From Pseudomonadota bacterium (lineage in GTDB: Bacteria > Pseudomonadota > Alphaproteobacteria > Sphingomonadales > Sphingomonadaceae), in NCBI GenBank assembly GCA_023423655.1, contig JAFAFE010000005.1:186001-250000 (forward strand): a DNA stretch of 64,000 nt, in the 5' to 3' direction. This document shows, piece after piece, positions 1 through 7,875 of the stretch; the stretch's first letter is position 1; every line of letters begins with the position of its first letter. The translations under genes were made by a program, and so were the position numbers. Under the pieces are notes generated by a model. The model had not been told where the DNA came from, searched no databases, and saw only the letters and a list, made by a program, of their open reading frames with translations.

Positions 1-764
1 CCGTCGAGCAACGGGTTGGCAATCGCTTTTTCGGCAGCTTCGAGCGCACGGCCATCGCCATCCGCTTCGCCGGTGCCCATCATCGCCTTGCCCATTTCGT
101 GCATTACGGAGCGCACGTCGGCAAAGTCGAGGTTGATAAGGCCGGGCATGACCATGAGGTCGGTAATACCGCGCACGCCTTGTTGCAGCACTTCGTCGGC
201 CATCTGGAACGCTTCCTTGAAGGTCGTGTTCGGATTGGCGACAAGGAACAGATTCTGGTTCGGAATGACGATCAACGTATCGACATTTTTCTGTAACTCT
301 TCGATACCCGATTCCGCCGAACGCATCCGGCGCGAGCCTTCAAAGGTGAAGGGCTTGGTCACAACGCCGACGGTGAGGATACCGCGGTCACGCGCCACTT
401 TGGCGATGACGGGCGCAGCGCCCGTGCCGGTGCCGCCGCCCATGCCAGCCGCGATAAAGCACATATGCGCGCCTTCGAGCGCCTGCTCGATGGTCGCGAT
501 AGTTTCTTCGGCAGCAGCGCGGCCCACTTCGGGGCGCGATCCGGCGCCAAGGCCTTGTGTAATATCGGGGCCGAGCTGGATGCGGCGCTCTGCGGGCGAA
601 GAGTTTAGCGCCTGCGCGTCGGTATTGGCGACGACAAAATCGACACCTTCGACACTTGCGGCAATCATGTTCGCGATCGCGTTGCCACCGGCACCGCCAA
701 CGCCGATGACGGCGATACGCGGCTTCAATTCGTCAACCTGCGGAGGACGGATATCAATGCTCAT
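1..764 (-). CDS. ftsZ: Cell division GTPase FtsZ (N-terminal part, cut by window edge)
   Basis: Tubulin-like GTPase that polymerises into the Z-ring at midcell and recruits the divisome. Only the first 254 codons are in the window. The nucleotide-binding start IAVIGVGGAGGNA (residues 18-30), the tubulin signature GGGTGTG (109-115) and the T7-loop sequence NLDFADVR (211-218) are all intact, so the visible part looks functional. The ATG at 764 has a GGAG Shine-Dalgarno sequence about 9 nt upstream. It is the last dcw gene and is separated from ftsA by 168 nt, the largest gap inside the cluster, so it may have its own promoter as well as read-through from upstream. Confidence 0.98.
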   Translation of the reverse strand, partial: MSIDIRPPQVDELKPRIAVIGVGGAGGNAIANMIAASVEGVDFVVANTDAQALNSSPAERRIQLGPDITQGLGAGSRPEVGRAAAEETIATIEQALEGAHMCFIAAGMGGGTGTGAAPVIAKVARDRGILTVGVVTKPFTFEGSRRMRSAESGIEELQKNVDTLIVIPNQNLFLVANPNTTFKEAFQMADEVLQQGVRGITDLMVMPGLINLDFADVRSVMHEMGKAMMGTGEADGDGRALEAAEKAIANPLLD

Positions 765-782
765 TCAACTTGGCTCCCTCAC

Positions 783-801
783 CCCATTTTCGACAAATGG
801 G
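783..801. other. Inverted repeat in the ftsZ leader
   Basis: CCCATTT and AAATGGG form a perfect 7-bp stem around a 5-nt loop, 19 nt upstream of the ftsZ start codon. Read on the minus strand, the T-rich stretch precedes the hairpin rather than following it, so it does not look like an intrinsic terminator for ftsA. It lies in the probable 5' leader of ftsZ and could be an mRNA structure or a protein site; its function is unknown. Confidence 0.4.
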
Positions 802-879
802 CTAAAAAATATATTCGAACAGCCCCCTGCTCGTTCCGCTCAGCTTTGCACTAATTTTGGACCGGAAGCACGTATAAAT

Positions 880-894
880 TTAACCTTTTAGTAA
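880..894. promoter_or_regulatory. Near-consensus CtrA-like site upstream of ftsZ
   Basis: TTAA-N7-GTAA, one base off the alphaproteobacterial CtrA consensus TTAA-N7-TTAA, lies 116 bp upstream of the ftsZ start in the ftsA-ftsZ gap. CtrA controls ftsZ in Caulobacter, which makes the position suggestive, but a match this short can arise by chance in an AT-rich spacer. Confidence 0.25.
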
Positions 895-932
895 CGCGAC
901 TGTAAATTTCATGCCTCTTTTGGGGCAACTCG

Positions 933-2192
933 TCAGAAATTGCTACGGAATGCGGCAACAAGCCTGTCGAGCAGGGCTGGTCCCGATGCGCGGACAACCT
1001 CTTGCTCCTCGATGGAAAGCGAGCGCAAATCAACCGGATCGGACGCCGCATATTGCACCAATCCGGCCAGCGTTGCGAACGCCGGACCGGCATGGGCTTC
1101 GGGCAATCCGATAAGCCCTTTGGGGCGGCCAATCCGCACCGCGCGGCCCAATGCGCTTTGGGCATAATCGGCCATACCTTTCAAATCCCCCCCGCCCCCT
1201 GCCAGCACCACCTGCCGCCCGACAGGGCCGGTAAAGCCCAGATCTTTCAATGCCTTGCCGATTTCGGTCAACATATAGTCAAGCCGTTGGCGGATCACCG
1301 AAATAAGCTGCGCGCGGTTGACCTTCACCCCGTCGGTTTCCAGCGCATTGGTGGGCGGTGCAAGCTCGATCATCTCGCGGCTGTCCTGCGGGCTGGGCGT
1401 CGCCGAGCCATAGAAGCATTTGGCGCGCTCCGCCTGACTGCGCCGCACTCCGAAAGCCGAGGCAATATCGTCGGTAATGTCGGATGCGCCAAACGGGAGC
1501 GAGGTCAGGCCAACCAGCATCCCGCCTGCAAATAATGACACATTTGTGACGGACGCGCCGATCTCGACCAAAGCGACACCCAAATCGCGCTCTTCGGCAG
1601 ACAGGCACGCCATGCCCGTTGCCATAGGTGAGGCGACGATGGTTTCGACATTGAGATGCGCTTGGCGCACGCACATATCGAGATTGCGCACCGGCGATCC
1701 GTCCGCCAGCACGACATGGATATCGACGCCGAGCCGGTCGGCATGGAGGCCGAGCGGATGCTTGACCCCGGCCAAGCCATCCAGCGTATAAAGCGCGGGC
1801 TGGGCGTGGAGCACCATGCGGCCATCGGGATCAATCGTGCTGCGCCCTGCCGCCAGCAGGTCATCAATATCTTCCTGCTCGACCCGGTGCCCGCCCAATT
1901 CAACTTCTACGCGCGCAATATCGCTCGACAGGCCACCGGCGGAAAAGCTTACCCACACATCTTCGATATTGGTGCCCGCAATGCGTTCGGCCTGTTCGAT
2001 GGCTTCGCGCACCGCCTGTTCGGTCTTGTCCATGTCCGCAACATAGCCGCGCTTGACGCCCTGACTCTGGCGCTGCCCCGTGCCCAGCACATGGATTTCG
2101 CCATTTTCGGTTTCGCCTGCAATCAGCGCCGATACTTTCCACGACCCGATGTCGAGCGCGGTAATCAGACGTTCTACGCGCGGTGCCGCCAT
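933..2192 (-). CDS. ftsA: Cell division protein FtsA
   Basis: Actin-like ATPase that tethers FtsZ filaments to the inner membrane and recruits later divisome proteins. The 419-residue product opens with the phosphate-binding strand ALDIGSWKVSALIAG (residues 12-26), contains the SHS2-type 1C region, and has the C-terminal adenosine motif VVLAGGGGDLKGM. It ends in a short amphipathic tail (LDRLVAAFRSNF) that would be the membrane anchor. An upstream in-frame extension is open, but the ATG at 2192 is chosen because it falls 4 nt after the ftsQ stop and begins the conserved FtsA sequence. Confidence 0.97.
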   Translation of the reverse strand: MAAPRVERLITALDIGSWKVSALIAGETENGEIHVLGTGQRQSQGVKRGYVADMDKTEQAVREAIEQAERIAGTNIEDVWVSFSAGGLSSDIARVEVELGGHRVEQEDIDDLLAAGRSTIDPDGRMVLHAQPALYTLDGLAGVKHPLGLHADRLGVDIHVVLADGSPVRNLDMCVRQAHLNVETIVASPMATGMACLSAEERDLGVALVEIGASVTNVSLFAGGMLVGLTSLPFGASDITDDIASAFGVRRSQAERAKCFYGSATPSPQDSREMIELAPPTNALETDGVKVNRAQLISVIRQRLDYMLTEIGKALKDLGFTGPVGRQVVLAGGGGDLKGMADYAQSALGRAVRIGRPKGLIGLPEAHAGPAFATLAGLVQYAASDPVDLRSLSIEEQEVVRASGPALLDRLVAAFRSNF

Positions 2193-2196
2193 GACC

Positions 2197-3180
2197 TTAT
2201 CCCTCTTTTTTCTCTGCCTTAGCCTCGCTCGGCTTATTTTCCGCAGTTTTATTCTCGCCGCTCTTGACCCCAGCCCCGTCGCTGCTCGCCGGCGCCTTTT
2301 TGTCGGGCAAGCGCAGCACGAAGCGTTCCGGATCGCGCATATCAAAGCGCAATATGCCCCGGCCCAGCAAGCGGTTCATCCCGTCCATCCGCGCGAAATT
2401 GGCAAGCGCCTTCTTCGCATCGGTCTCGCCTTCGGGGAGCGAGAGCGTTTCGCCTGACTGGAAGCGCAAATCCCAGCGACGATTGCCGACCCAGGTTGCG
2501 CCCGCGACGAGCGGCTTTAACGCAGGCGCTTCAGCAAGCAGCACATCAAGGTCGCGCGTCTGTTCATTCGCGCGCGGGCCGATGACCAGCGGCAGATCGG
2601 GCATGGTCGCGACCGTTACCGGTTCCAACACCACGCCGTTCACGTCGATGAGCGACAGCTTATGCTGGTTTTGCCACACGGCGGTCGGCGTGCGCTCGAC
2701 AATGTCGATGACGAGCGTGTCGGGCAATCGGCGGCTTACCCGCGCATCTTCGACCCAGCCATATTTCATCAGGTCGGTACGCAGCGCCTCCAGATCAACC
2801 GACGCCATCGAGCGGTTCTTCTGGTTGAGCGCAAGGTCGTAAATCTTCATCTGGTCGATGCGATTGACGCCCAGCACTTCGACCTTTTTGACTTCAAAGC
2901 CCGCGCGGCCAACCGCATGGGCGACCTCTTCATTGACCTTGGCGGTGACGCCGGTGGAGGCGGCAATCGCATAAAGGCCCAAGCAAAAAGCCCCGAAAAT
3001 CGTCCAGCTTGCCACGCGCTCGACCGTTTTGGGCTGCACCGGCAATTTGGCGAGCAAGGCGGCGGTGCGCGATGGCGGCGCCTTGCGCGAGCGCGTGCCG
3101 CTTTTGGACGTTACCCGCACACGGGTCGGCGCTTGCCGCCGTGTCGTCGCCTTTCCGCGCTTGATCTTTGCGGTCGTCAT
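2197..3180 (-). CDS. ftsQ: Cell division protein FtsQ
   Basis: Bitopic divisome protein that links early division proteins to FtsL, FtsB and FtsW/FtsI. The basic cytoplasmic N-terminus (about 55 residues, rich in Lys, Arg and Ser) is followed by one membrane segment (about 58-77), a POTRA domain beginning near VKKVEVLGVNRID (98-110) and the FtsQ/DivIB beta domain. The last 35 residues are a Lys/Glu/Ala-rich low-complexity tail that would lie in the periplasm and is not part of the usual fold. The start overlaps the ddlB stop by 4 nt (ATGA). At 327 residues it is slightly long for the family because of the two extensions. Confidence 0.95.
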   Translation of the reverse strand: MTTAKIKRGKATTRRQAPTRVRVTSKSGTRSRKAPPSRTAALLAKLPVQPKTVERVASWTIFGAFCLGLYAIAASTGVTAKVNEEVAHAVGRAGFEVKKVEVLGVNRIDQMKIYDLALNQKNRSMASVDLEALRTDLMKYGWVEDARVSRRLPDTLVIDIVERTPTAVWQNQHKLSLIDVNGVVLEPVTVATMPDLPLVIGPRANEQTRDLDVLLAEAPALKPLVAGATWVGNRRWDLRFQSGETLSLPEGETDAKKALANFARMDGMNRLLGRGILRFDMRDPERFVLRLPDKKAPASSDGAGVKSGENKTAENKPSEAKAEKKEG

Positions 3181-4106
3181 GTGAGTGCCTCCTCGACAAT
3201 CATTTCCACCAGATCAGGATAGCTGATCCCCTGTTGCTTTGCCTGTTCGGGCACAAGGCTGAGCGGCGTCATGCCCGGCTGGGTGTTGACTTCCAGCAGG
3301 TAAATGCCCGCCAAACCCTGTTCTTCATCCCAACGGAAATCGGAACGTGATGCACCTTTACAGCCCAAAAGATTATGCGCGTCGAGCGCCAATTGCATCA
3401 TCCGGTCAAACGCATCTTGCGGGATTTGCGCGGGGCAAACATGCTCGGTCATGCCTTCGGTATATTTGGCGTCGAAATCATAAAAGCCGGTCTTGGGGAC
3501 GAGTTCGGTGACTGTGAGTGCGCGGCCGCCCAGCACCGCGACCGTGAGTTCGCGCCCCTTGATGAAGGGTTCGGCGAGCAGTTCATCAAATTCCTGCCAA
3601 GGCCCCGCAACATCGCGGCCAATCGGATTGCCATAATTGCTGTCATCGGTGACGATGGCGACGCCCACGGACGAGCCTTCATTGACAGGTTTCAACACAT
3701 AGGGACGCGGCAACGGATCGCGCTCATAGAGGCTTGCCGAAGACACAATCTTGCCTTCGGGCATCGGGATACCGGCGGGGACGAGGCGTTGCTTGGTCAA
3801 TTCCTTGTCGATCGCGATGACCGATGTGACCATGCCGCTATGCGTATATTTGACGCCCATCAGGTCGAGCATCCCTTGCACGGTGCCGTCCTCACCCGGA
3901 ACGCCGTGGAGCGCGTTGAATACTACGTCGGGCGCAGCTTCGGCGATTTTGGCCGCGACATTGCGATCCATGTCGATGCGCCTCACCTTATGGCCCTTGC
4001 TTTCCAGCGCGTCGGCTACGCCCGCACCGCTCATCAACGATACGGGGCGTTCATTGGCCCAGCCACCCATTAAAACTGCAACGTGCCAGGGGCCTTTAGT
4101 CATCAT
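3177..4106 (-). CDS. ddlB: D-alanine--D-alanine ligase
   Basis: ATP-grasp enzyme that makes the D-Ala-D-Ala dipeptide later added by MurF. The N-terminal motif reads MGGWANERPVSLMSG (13-27), a variant of the usual GGxSxEREVS. The ATP-grasp core is intact: LKPVNEGSSVGV for the loop over the active site and LLEVNTQPGMT for the metal-binding Glu and Asn. Two ATG codons in tandem (4106 and 4103) could serve as start. The gene overlaps the end of murB by 11 nt and the start of ftsQ by 4 nt, so it is translationally embedded in the operon. The 309-residue length is normal for the family. Confidence 0.96.
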   Translation of the reverse strand: MMTKGPWHVAVLMGGWANERPVSLMSGAGVADALESKGHKVRRIDMDRNVAAKIAEAAPDVVFNALHGVPGEDGTVQGMLDLMGVKYTHSGMVTSVIAIDKELTKQRLVPAGIPMPEGKIVSSASLYERDPLPRPYVLKPVNEGSSVGVAIVTDDSNYGNPIGRDVAGPWQEFDELLAEPFIKGRELTVAVLGGRALTVTELVPKTGFYDFDAKYTEGMTEHVCPAQIPQDAFDRMMQLALDAHNLLGCKGASRSDFRWDEEQGLAGIYLLEVNTQPGMTPLSLVPEQAKQQGISYPDLVEMIVEEALT

Positions 4107-5109
4107 TCTGCTTTCTCAAATTTACCGACACATTATCTTTGTTTGGCGCTCCGGCGAACACGCCTACGCTATCTTTGTTTGACGCTCCGGCGAACATGCC
4201 TACGCGCTGGATCTCCCAATGGAGATCAACGCCGCTCTTTTCCTTGACCCTGCGCCGCACTTCTTCGCCGAGCTTCTCAATATCGGTCGAGGTCGCATCG
4301 CCGGTGTTGATAAGGAAGTTGGTATGCTTCTCGCTCACCTGCGCGCCGCCGATGGTGAGGCCGCGACAGCCCGCTTCATCGACCAGCCTCCAAGCCTTGT
4401 CGCCATCCGGATTTTTGAAGGTCGACCCGCCCGTTTTGGAGCGCAATGGCTGCGAGGCCTCACGGCTTGCCGAGATGCGATCCATATCGGCCTGGATGGC
4501 GGTCGGTTCGCCCGGTTCGCCCTGAAAGGTCGCACTCACCACCACCGCGCCTTCCGGCACCTCGCTATGGCGATAGGTATAGCCAAGGTCGGAGAGCGCC
4601 AGCGTTTGAAGCGTGCCATCGCGCGTCACAATCTGGCATTCAATCAATATATCCTTGACCTCGCGGCCATAGGCCCCGCCGTTCATGCGGACAAAACCGC
4701 CGACCGTTCCCGGAATGGAGCGCAGAAATTCCAAGCCCGCAATGCCCGCATCGCGCGCGGTCGAGGACACCAAAATGCCAGACGCGCCGCCGCCGCAGGT
4801 GAGCTGCTGCGGGCCGCTTTCGCTCACTTTCGCAAAAGGCTTTCCAAGGCGCACAACAACCCCCGGTACGCCCCCATCGCGCACGATGAGGTTGGACCCC
4901 AGTCCTAGCGCCATCACCGGAATGACAGGATCAAGCTCGCGCAAGAAGTCCTGCAAATCTTCCAGATTTTTGGGCTCGAACAGCCATTCGGCGGTGCCGC
5001 CTGACTTGAACCAGACAAGTGGTGCAAGGGGGGCGGCAGCGGTAAGCTTGCCGCGCACTTGAGGAAGAGCAAGTGTATCCGTCACCGCATTCCCCACAGT
5101 TTCGCCCAC
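4096..5109 (-). CDS. murB: UDP-N-acetylenolpyruvoylglucosamine reductase MurB
   Basis: FAD-dependent reductase that converts UDP-GlcNAc-enolpyruvate to UDP-MurNAc in the cytoplasm. FAD-binding residues appear in ALGLGSNLIVRDGG (about 67-80) and IPGTVGGFVRMNGGAYG; GGSTFKNP carries the catalytic serine that protonates the intermediate, and a Glu in the C-terminal domain completes the site. An ATG at 5109 overlaps the upstream small ORF by 28 nt; a GTG at 5085 would instead give a GTGA overlap with that stop and keeps all conserved sequence, so the true start is undecided. The C-terminus carries an in-frame 12-residue tandem duplication (two near-copies of VGxFAGAxNKDx) not expected in MurB. Confidence 0.95.
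   Translation of the reverse strand: MGETVGNAVTDTLALPQVRGKLTAAAPLAPLVWFKSGGTAEWLFEPKNLEDLQDFLRELDPVIPVMALGLGSNLIVRDGGVPGVVVRLGKPFAKVSESGPQQLTCGGGASGILVSSTARDAGIAGLEFLRSIPGTVGGFVRMNGGAYGREVKDILIECQIVTRDGTLQTLALSDLGYTYRHSEVPEGAVVVSATFQGEPGEPTAIQADMDRISASREASQPLRSKTGGSTFKNPDGDKAWRLVDEAGCRGLTIGGAQVSEKHTNFLINTGDATSTDIEKLGEEVRRRVKEKSGVDLHWEIQRVGMFAGASNKDSVGVFAGAPNKDNVSVNLRKQNDD
4135..4206. repeat. 36-bp tandem duplication in the 3' end of murB
   Basis: Units 4135-4170 and 4171-4206 match at 33 of 36 positions. The unit length is a multiple of three, so the reading frame of murB is preserved and the protein gains one extra copy of a 12-residue segment near its C-terminus. The high identity points to a fairly recent duplication. 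Confidence 0.9.
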
Positions 5110-5276
5110 GCGTTAAACGCCGCCATATTGGCCTCTGCCATCTGGCGGCCAGTCTCCTGCATTTTCACAAATTGATCACCCATGCCGATCATCTTGCGCC
5201 CTGCATCCAATGTCTGTTTTTGCGCGTCGAGCATCTGCTTTTGCATTTTGATGGAAGCGCTCAGCCAATCGGTCAT
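5082..5276 (-). CDS. Small helical protein between murC and murB
   Basis: A 64-residue product with no family I can name. It is rich in Met, Gln, Lys and Ala, has no signal peptide or membrane segment, and reads as one or two amphipathic helices (KMQKQMLDAQKQTLDAGRK, then FVKMQETGRQMAEANMAAF), ending in WAKLWGMR. The pattern resembles short phasin-like or coiled-coil adaptors. Its ATG overlaps the murC stop (TAATG), and its stop overlaps a candidate GTG start of murB. The tight coupling on both sides argues that it is a real, co-translated gene and perhaps a partner of the Mur enzymes or divisome. That role is inference. Confidence 0.7.
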   Translation of the reverse strand: MTDWLSASIKMQKQMLDAQKQTLDAGRKMIGMGDQFVKMQETGRQMAEANMAAFNAWAKLWGMR

Positions 5277-6694
5277 TATCTTGCCTTTCTGATAGCATCG
5301 GCTAGGCCCGTTGCCACCTTGGTTATATCACCCGCACCCAAGCATACGATCATATCATGCGGCTTCAAATCTGCCGCCAGCGTGGCCACCAACTCCTCCG
5401 GCCCCGTCAGCGCGGCAGCCGCATTATGTCCGCGCCGCTTGATGCCGATGACCATTTCGTCGGACGATACACCCTCAATCGGCTGCTCGCCCGCCGCATA
5501 GACAGGGAGCGCATAGACGACATCGGCGTCGTTAAACGCTTGCTGGAAGTCATCCATATGATCGCGCAGACGCGTGAAGCGGTGCGGCTGGACAACCGCA
5601 ACGACACGCCCTTGCGCGCCTTCACGGGCTGCCGACAATACTGCGCGGATTTCGACCGGATGATGGCCATAATCGTCGATGATGGTGGCATTGCCGCCGT
5701 CCATCGCAATTTCGCCAACCTTGGTGAAGCGCCGCTTGACCCCGCCAAATTTGGCAAAGCCGGTGCGGATGATGTCGCTTGCAACGCCCATATGATGCGC
5801 AACCGCAACCGCCGCGAGCGCATTTTGGACATTGTGGCGGCCCGGCATCGGAAGCTCTATGCCCTCAATCGTTTCAACATTGCCGTCGCGGTCGCGGATG
5901 GCGACGTCAAAGCGGTTACCGCCGGGGATGGGCGTGACGTTCAAGCCCTTCACATCGGCCTGTGTCGAAAAGCCGTAGGTGATGATACGGCGGTCGCGGA
6001 TGCGGGGCAGGATCGCCTGCACTTCGGGATGGTCAAGGCACAACACCGCCGCGCCATAGAAAGGCACATTTTCGATAAATTCGACGAACGCGTCCTTGAT
6101 GCCGTCAAAATCGCCATAATGATCGAGATGTTCGGGGTCGATATTGGTGACGACTGCAATCGTGCCATCGAGACGCAGAAAACTACCGTCGCTTTCGTCT
6201 GCTTCGACCACCATCCAGTCACTCGCGCCAAGGCGGGCGTTGGAGCCATAGCTGTTGATGATGCCGCCGTTGATGACGGTCGGGTCCACCCCGCCCGCGT
6301 CGAGCATCGCCGCGACCATCGAGGTGGTTGTCGTCTTGCCATGCGTGCCAGCCACAGCGACGGTATTTTTAAGCCGCATCAGTTCGGCCAACATTTCCGC
6401 GCGGCGCACCACGGGGATGCGGCGTTCATAGGCGGCTTCGACTTCGGGATTGGTCTTGCGGCTCACCGCGGTCGAGGTCACGACCACCGCCGCATCGCCC
6501 AGATTGTCGGCATCATGGCCGATTTTCACATCAATGCCGCGCCCGCGCAGGCCTTCGACCACATAGCTATCAGCCATGTCGGTGCCTTGGACCTTATAGC
6601 CCAGATTGTGCATGACTTCGGCAATGCCGGACATGCCGATGCCGCCAATGCCGATGAAGTGGATGGTGCCAATGTCGGTGCCGACGCCTTTCAT
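5276..6694 (-). CDS. murC: UDP-N-acetylmuramate--L-alanine ligase MurC
   Basis: Cytoplasmic ATP-dependent ligase that adds L-Ala to UDP-MurNAc. The N-terminal Rossmann domain starts with IHFIGIGGIGMSGIA (11-25), the ATP-binding loop is GTHGKTTTT (116-124), and the central domain contains VVEADESDGSF, followed by NIDPEHLDHYG. The C-terminal Mur domain carries DDYGHHPVEIRAV. The 472-residue length fits the family. It overlaps murG by 4 nt (ATGA) upstream and the small ORF by one base downstream. Confidence 0.97.
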   Translation of the reverse strand: MKGVGTDIGTIHFIGIGGIGMSGIAEVMHNLGYKVQGTDMADSYVVEGLRGRGIDVKIGHDADNLGDAAVVVTSTAVSRKTNPEVEAAYERRIPVVRRAEMLAELMRLKNTVAVAGTHGKTTTTSMVAAMLDAGGVDPTVINGGIINSYGSNARLGASDWMVVEADESDGSFLRLDGTIAVVTNIDPEHLDHYGDFDGIKDAFVEFIENVPFYGAAVLCLDHPEVQAILPRIRDRRIITYGFSTQADVKGLNVTPIPGGNRFDVAIRDRDGNVETIEGIELPMPGRHNVQNALAAVAVAHHMGVASDIIRTGFAKFGGVKRRFTKVGEIAMDGGNATIIDDYGHHPVEIRAVLSAAREGAQGRVVAVVQPHRFTRLRDHMDDFQQAFNDADVVYALPVYAAGEQPIEGVSSDEMVIGIKRRGHNAAAALTGPEELVATLAADLKPHDMIVCLGAGDITKVATGLADAIRKAR

Positions 6695-7875
6695 CGTGCG
6701 GCCTCCTTCATCGCAGGCGCAAAGCCGCTGGAAGGGGCCGCCGATTGCGCTGTGCCCACGCGGATCACATCCATCAAGGGCGCGCCGCCGGTTGATTCCA
6801 CAAGGTCGGCCAAATCGCGGGTCGCATCAGGCAAGCCGCAACTTTTCGCCCGCGCCGCCGCATTGGCCAGCGCGCCGGGTTCCAGCGCAATCTTCTGGAT
6901 TTGCTTGGCCAGTTCCTTGGGCGTGAAGGTCGATTGCGCAATGGCGCGCGCACCGCCTGCAGCCACCATCGCCTTCACATTATAGCTTTGGTGATCGTCC
7001 GTCGCACTGGGTAGCGGCACGAGGATGGCCGGACGGCCCGCACAGGTTAGTTCCGCAATCGTCGATGCCCCTGCCCGGCTGATGACCAGATGCGCCCAGT
7101 TCAACTTGTTGGGCATATCGGTGATATAGGTCGCGAGTTCCGCCGGAATGCCATGTTCTTTATATTTGGCGCGCACCGCATCAATATCTTCGGCGCGGCA
7201 TTGCTGCGTTACCTGCAAACGGCTTTTCAGCGCGGGCGGGAGCATGGCAAGGCCATCGGGCACCACATTGGACATGATGGTCGCGCCCTGACTGCCACCC
7301 GTCACCAGCACGCGGAATACACCATCTTCTTCGAACGGCGGGAAGTCTTCATCGCGCAATGCAATGACTTCGGCGCGCACCGGATTGCCGACCATATGGG
7401 TTTTGGGGAGGCAGCTATCGGGCAAACGCTGGAGTTCAGGATAGGCGGTTGCAATCGCATCGACGCGCTTTGCAACCAAGCGATTGACGCGGCCCAGCAC
7501 CGCATTTTGTTCATGGATCAGCGTCGGCACCTTGCACTTGCGCGCGGCGAGCAAGGCGGGGAACGCCGGATAACCGCCAAAGCCGATGACCGCAGACGGT
7601 TCAAAGCTTTCATAAAGACGCGCGGCCATTGCGCGGCCTTCCCAGATCGCCTTGGCGGCCTTCATCCAGCCAATCGGACCACCGGCCATGCGGCCTGCGG
7701 GGAGGATATGCACTTGGCCTTTATCGAACAGCCCCGGAATCTTCGCGCCGCGCTCATCCGTCACCAGCGCGACATGATGGCCGCGCCGGGTCAATTCCTC
7801 GCCCAACGCAAAGGCGGGGATCATATGGCCGCCTGTCCCTCCGGCTGCCAAAACATAATGACGCGATGCACTCAT
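6691..7875 (-). CDS. murG: UDP-GlcNAc:lipid I N-acetylglucosaminyltransferase MurG
   Basis: Peripheral inner-membrane GT-B glycosyltransferase that adds GlcNAc to lipid I to make lipid II. The first glycine loop is GGTGGH (12-17); the second, VTGGSQGA, and the UDP-GlcNAc site SRAGASTIAELT are present. At 394 residues it is somewhat longer than E. coli MurG; the extra length is a variable C-terminal tail after DLADLVESTG. The gene overlaps ftsW and murC by 4 nt each, so the four consecutive membrane-stage genes are translationally coupled. Confidence 0.97.
   Translation of the reverse strand: MSASRHYVLAAGGTGGHMIPAFALGEELTRRGHHVALVTDERGAKIPGLFDKGQVHILPAGRMAGGPIGWMKAAKAIWEGRAMAARLYESFEPSAVIGFGGYPAFPALLAARKCKVPTLIHEQNAVLGRVNRLVAKRVDAIATAYPELQRLPDSCLPKTHMVGNPVRAEVIALRDEDFPPFEEDGVFRVLVTGGSQGATIMSNVVPDGLAMLPPALKSRLQVTQQCRAEDIDAVRAKYKEHGIPAELATYITDMPNKLNWAHLVISRAGASTIAELTCAGRPAILVPLPSATDDHQSYNVKAMVAAGGARAIAQSTFTPKELAKQIQKIALEPGALANAAARAKSCGLPDATRDLADLVESTGGAPLMDVIRVGTAQSAAPSSGFAPAMKEAAR

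Noticed and set aside
783..801. Terminator between ftsA and ftsZ
   Set aside because: The T-rich stretch is on the wrong side of the stem for minus-strand transcription, so it cannot act as a normal intrinsic terminator there.
5357..6985. A 542-codon plus-strand frame opposite murC and the end of murG
   Set aside because: Same reasoning: antisense to conserved Mur ligase sequence with no domain of its own.
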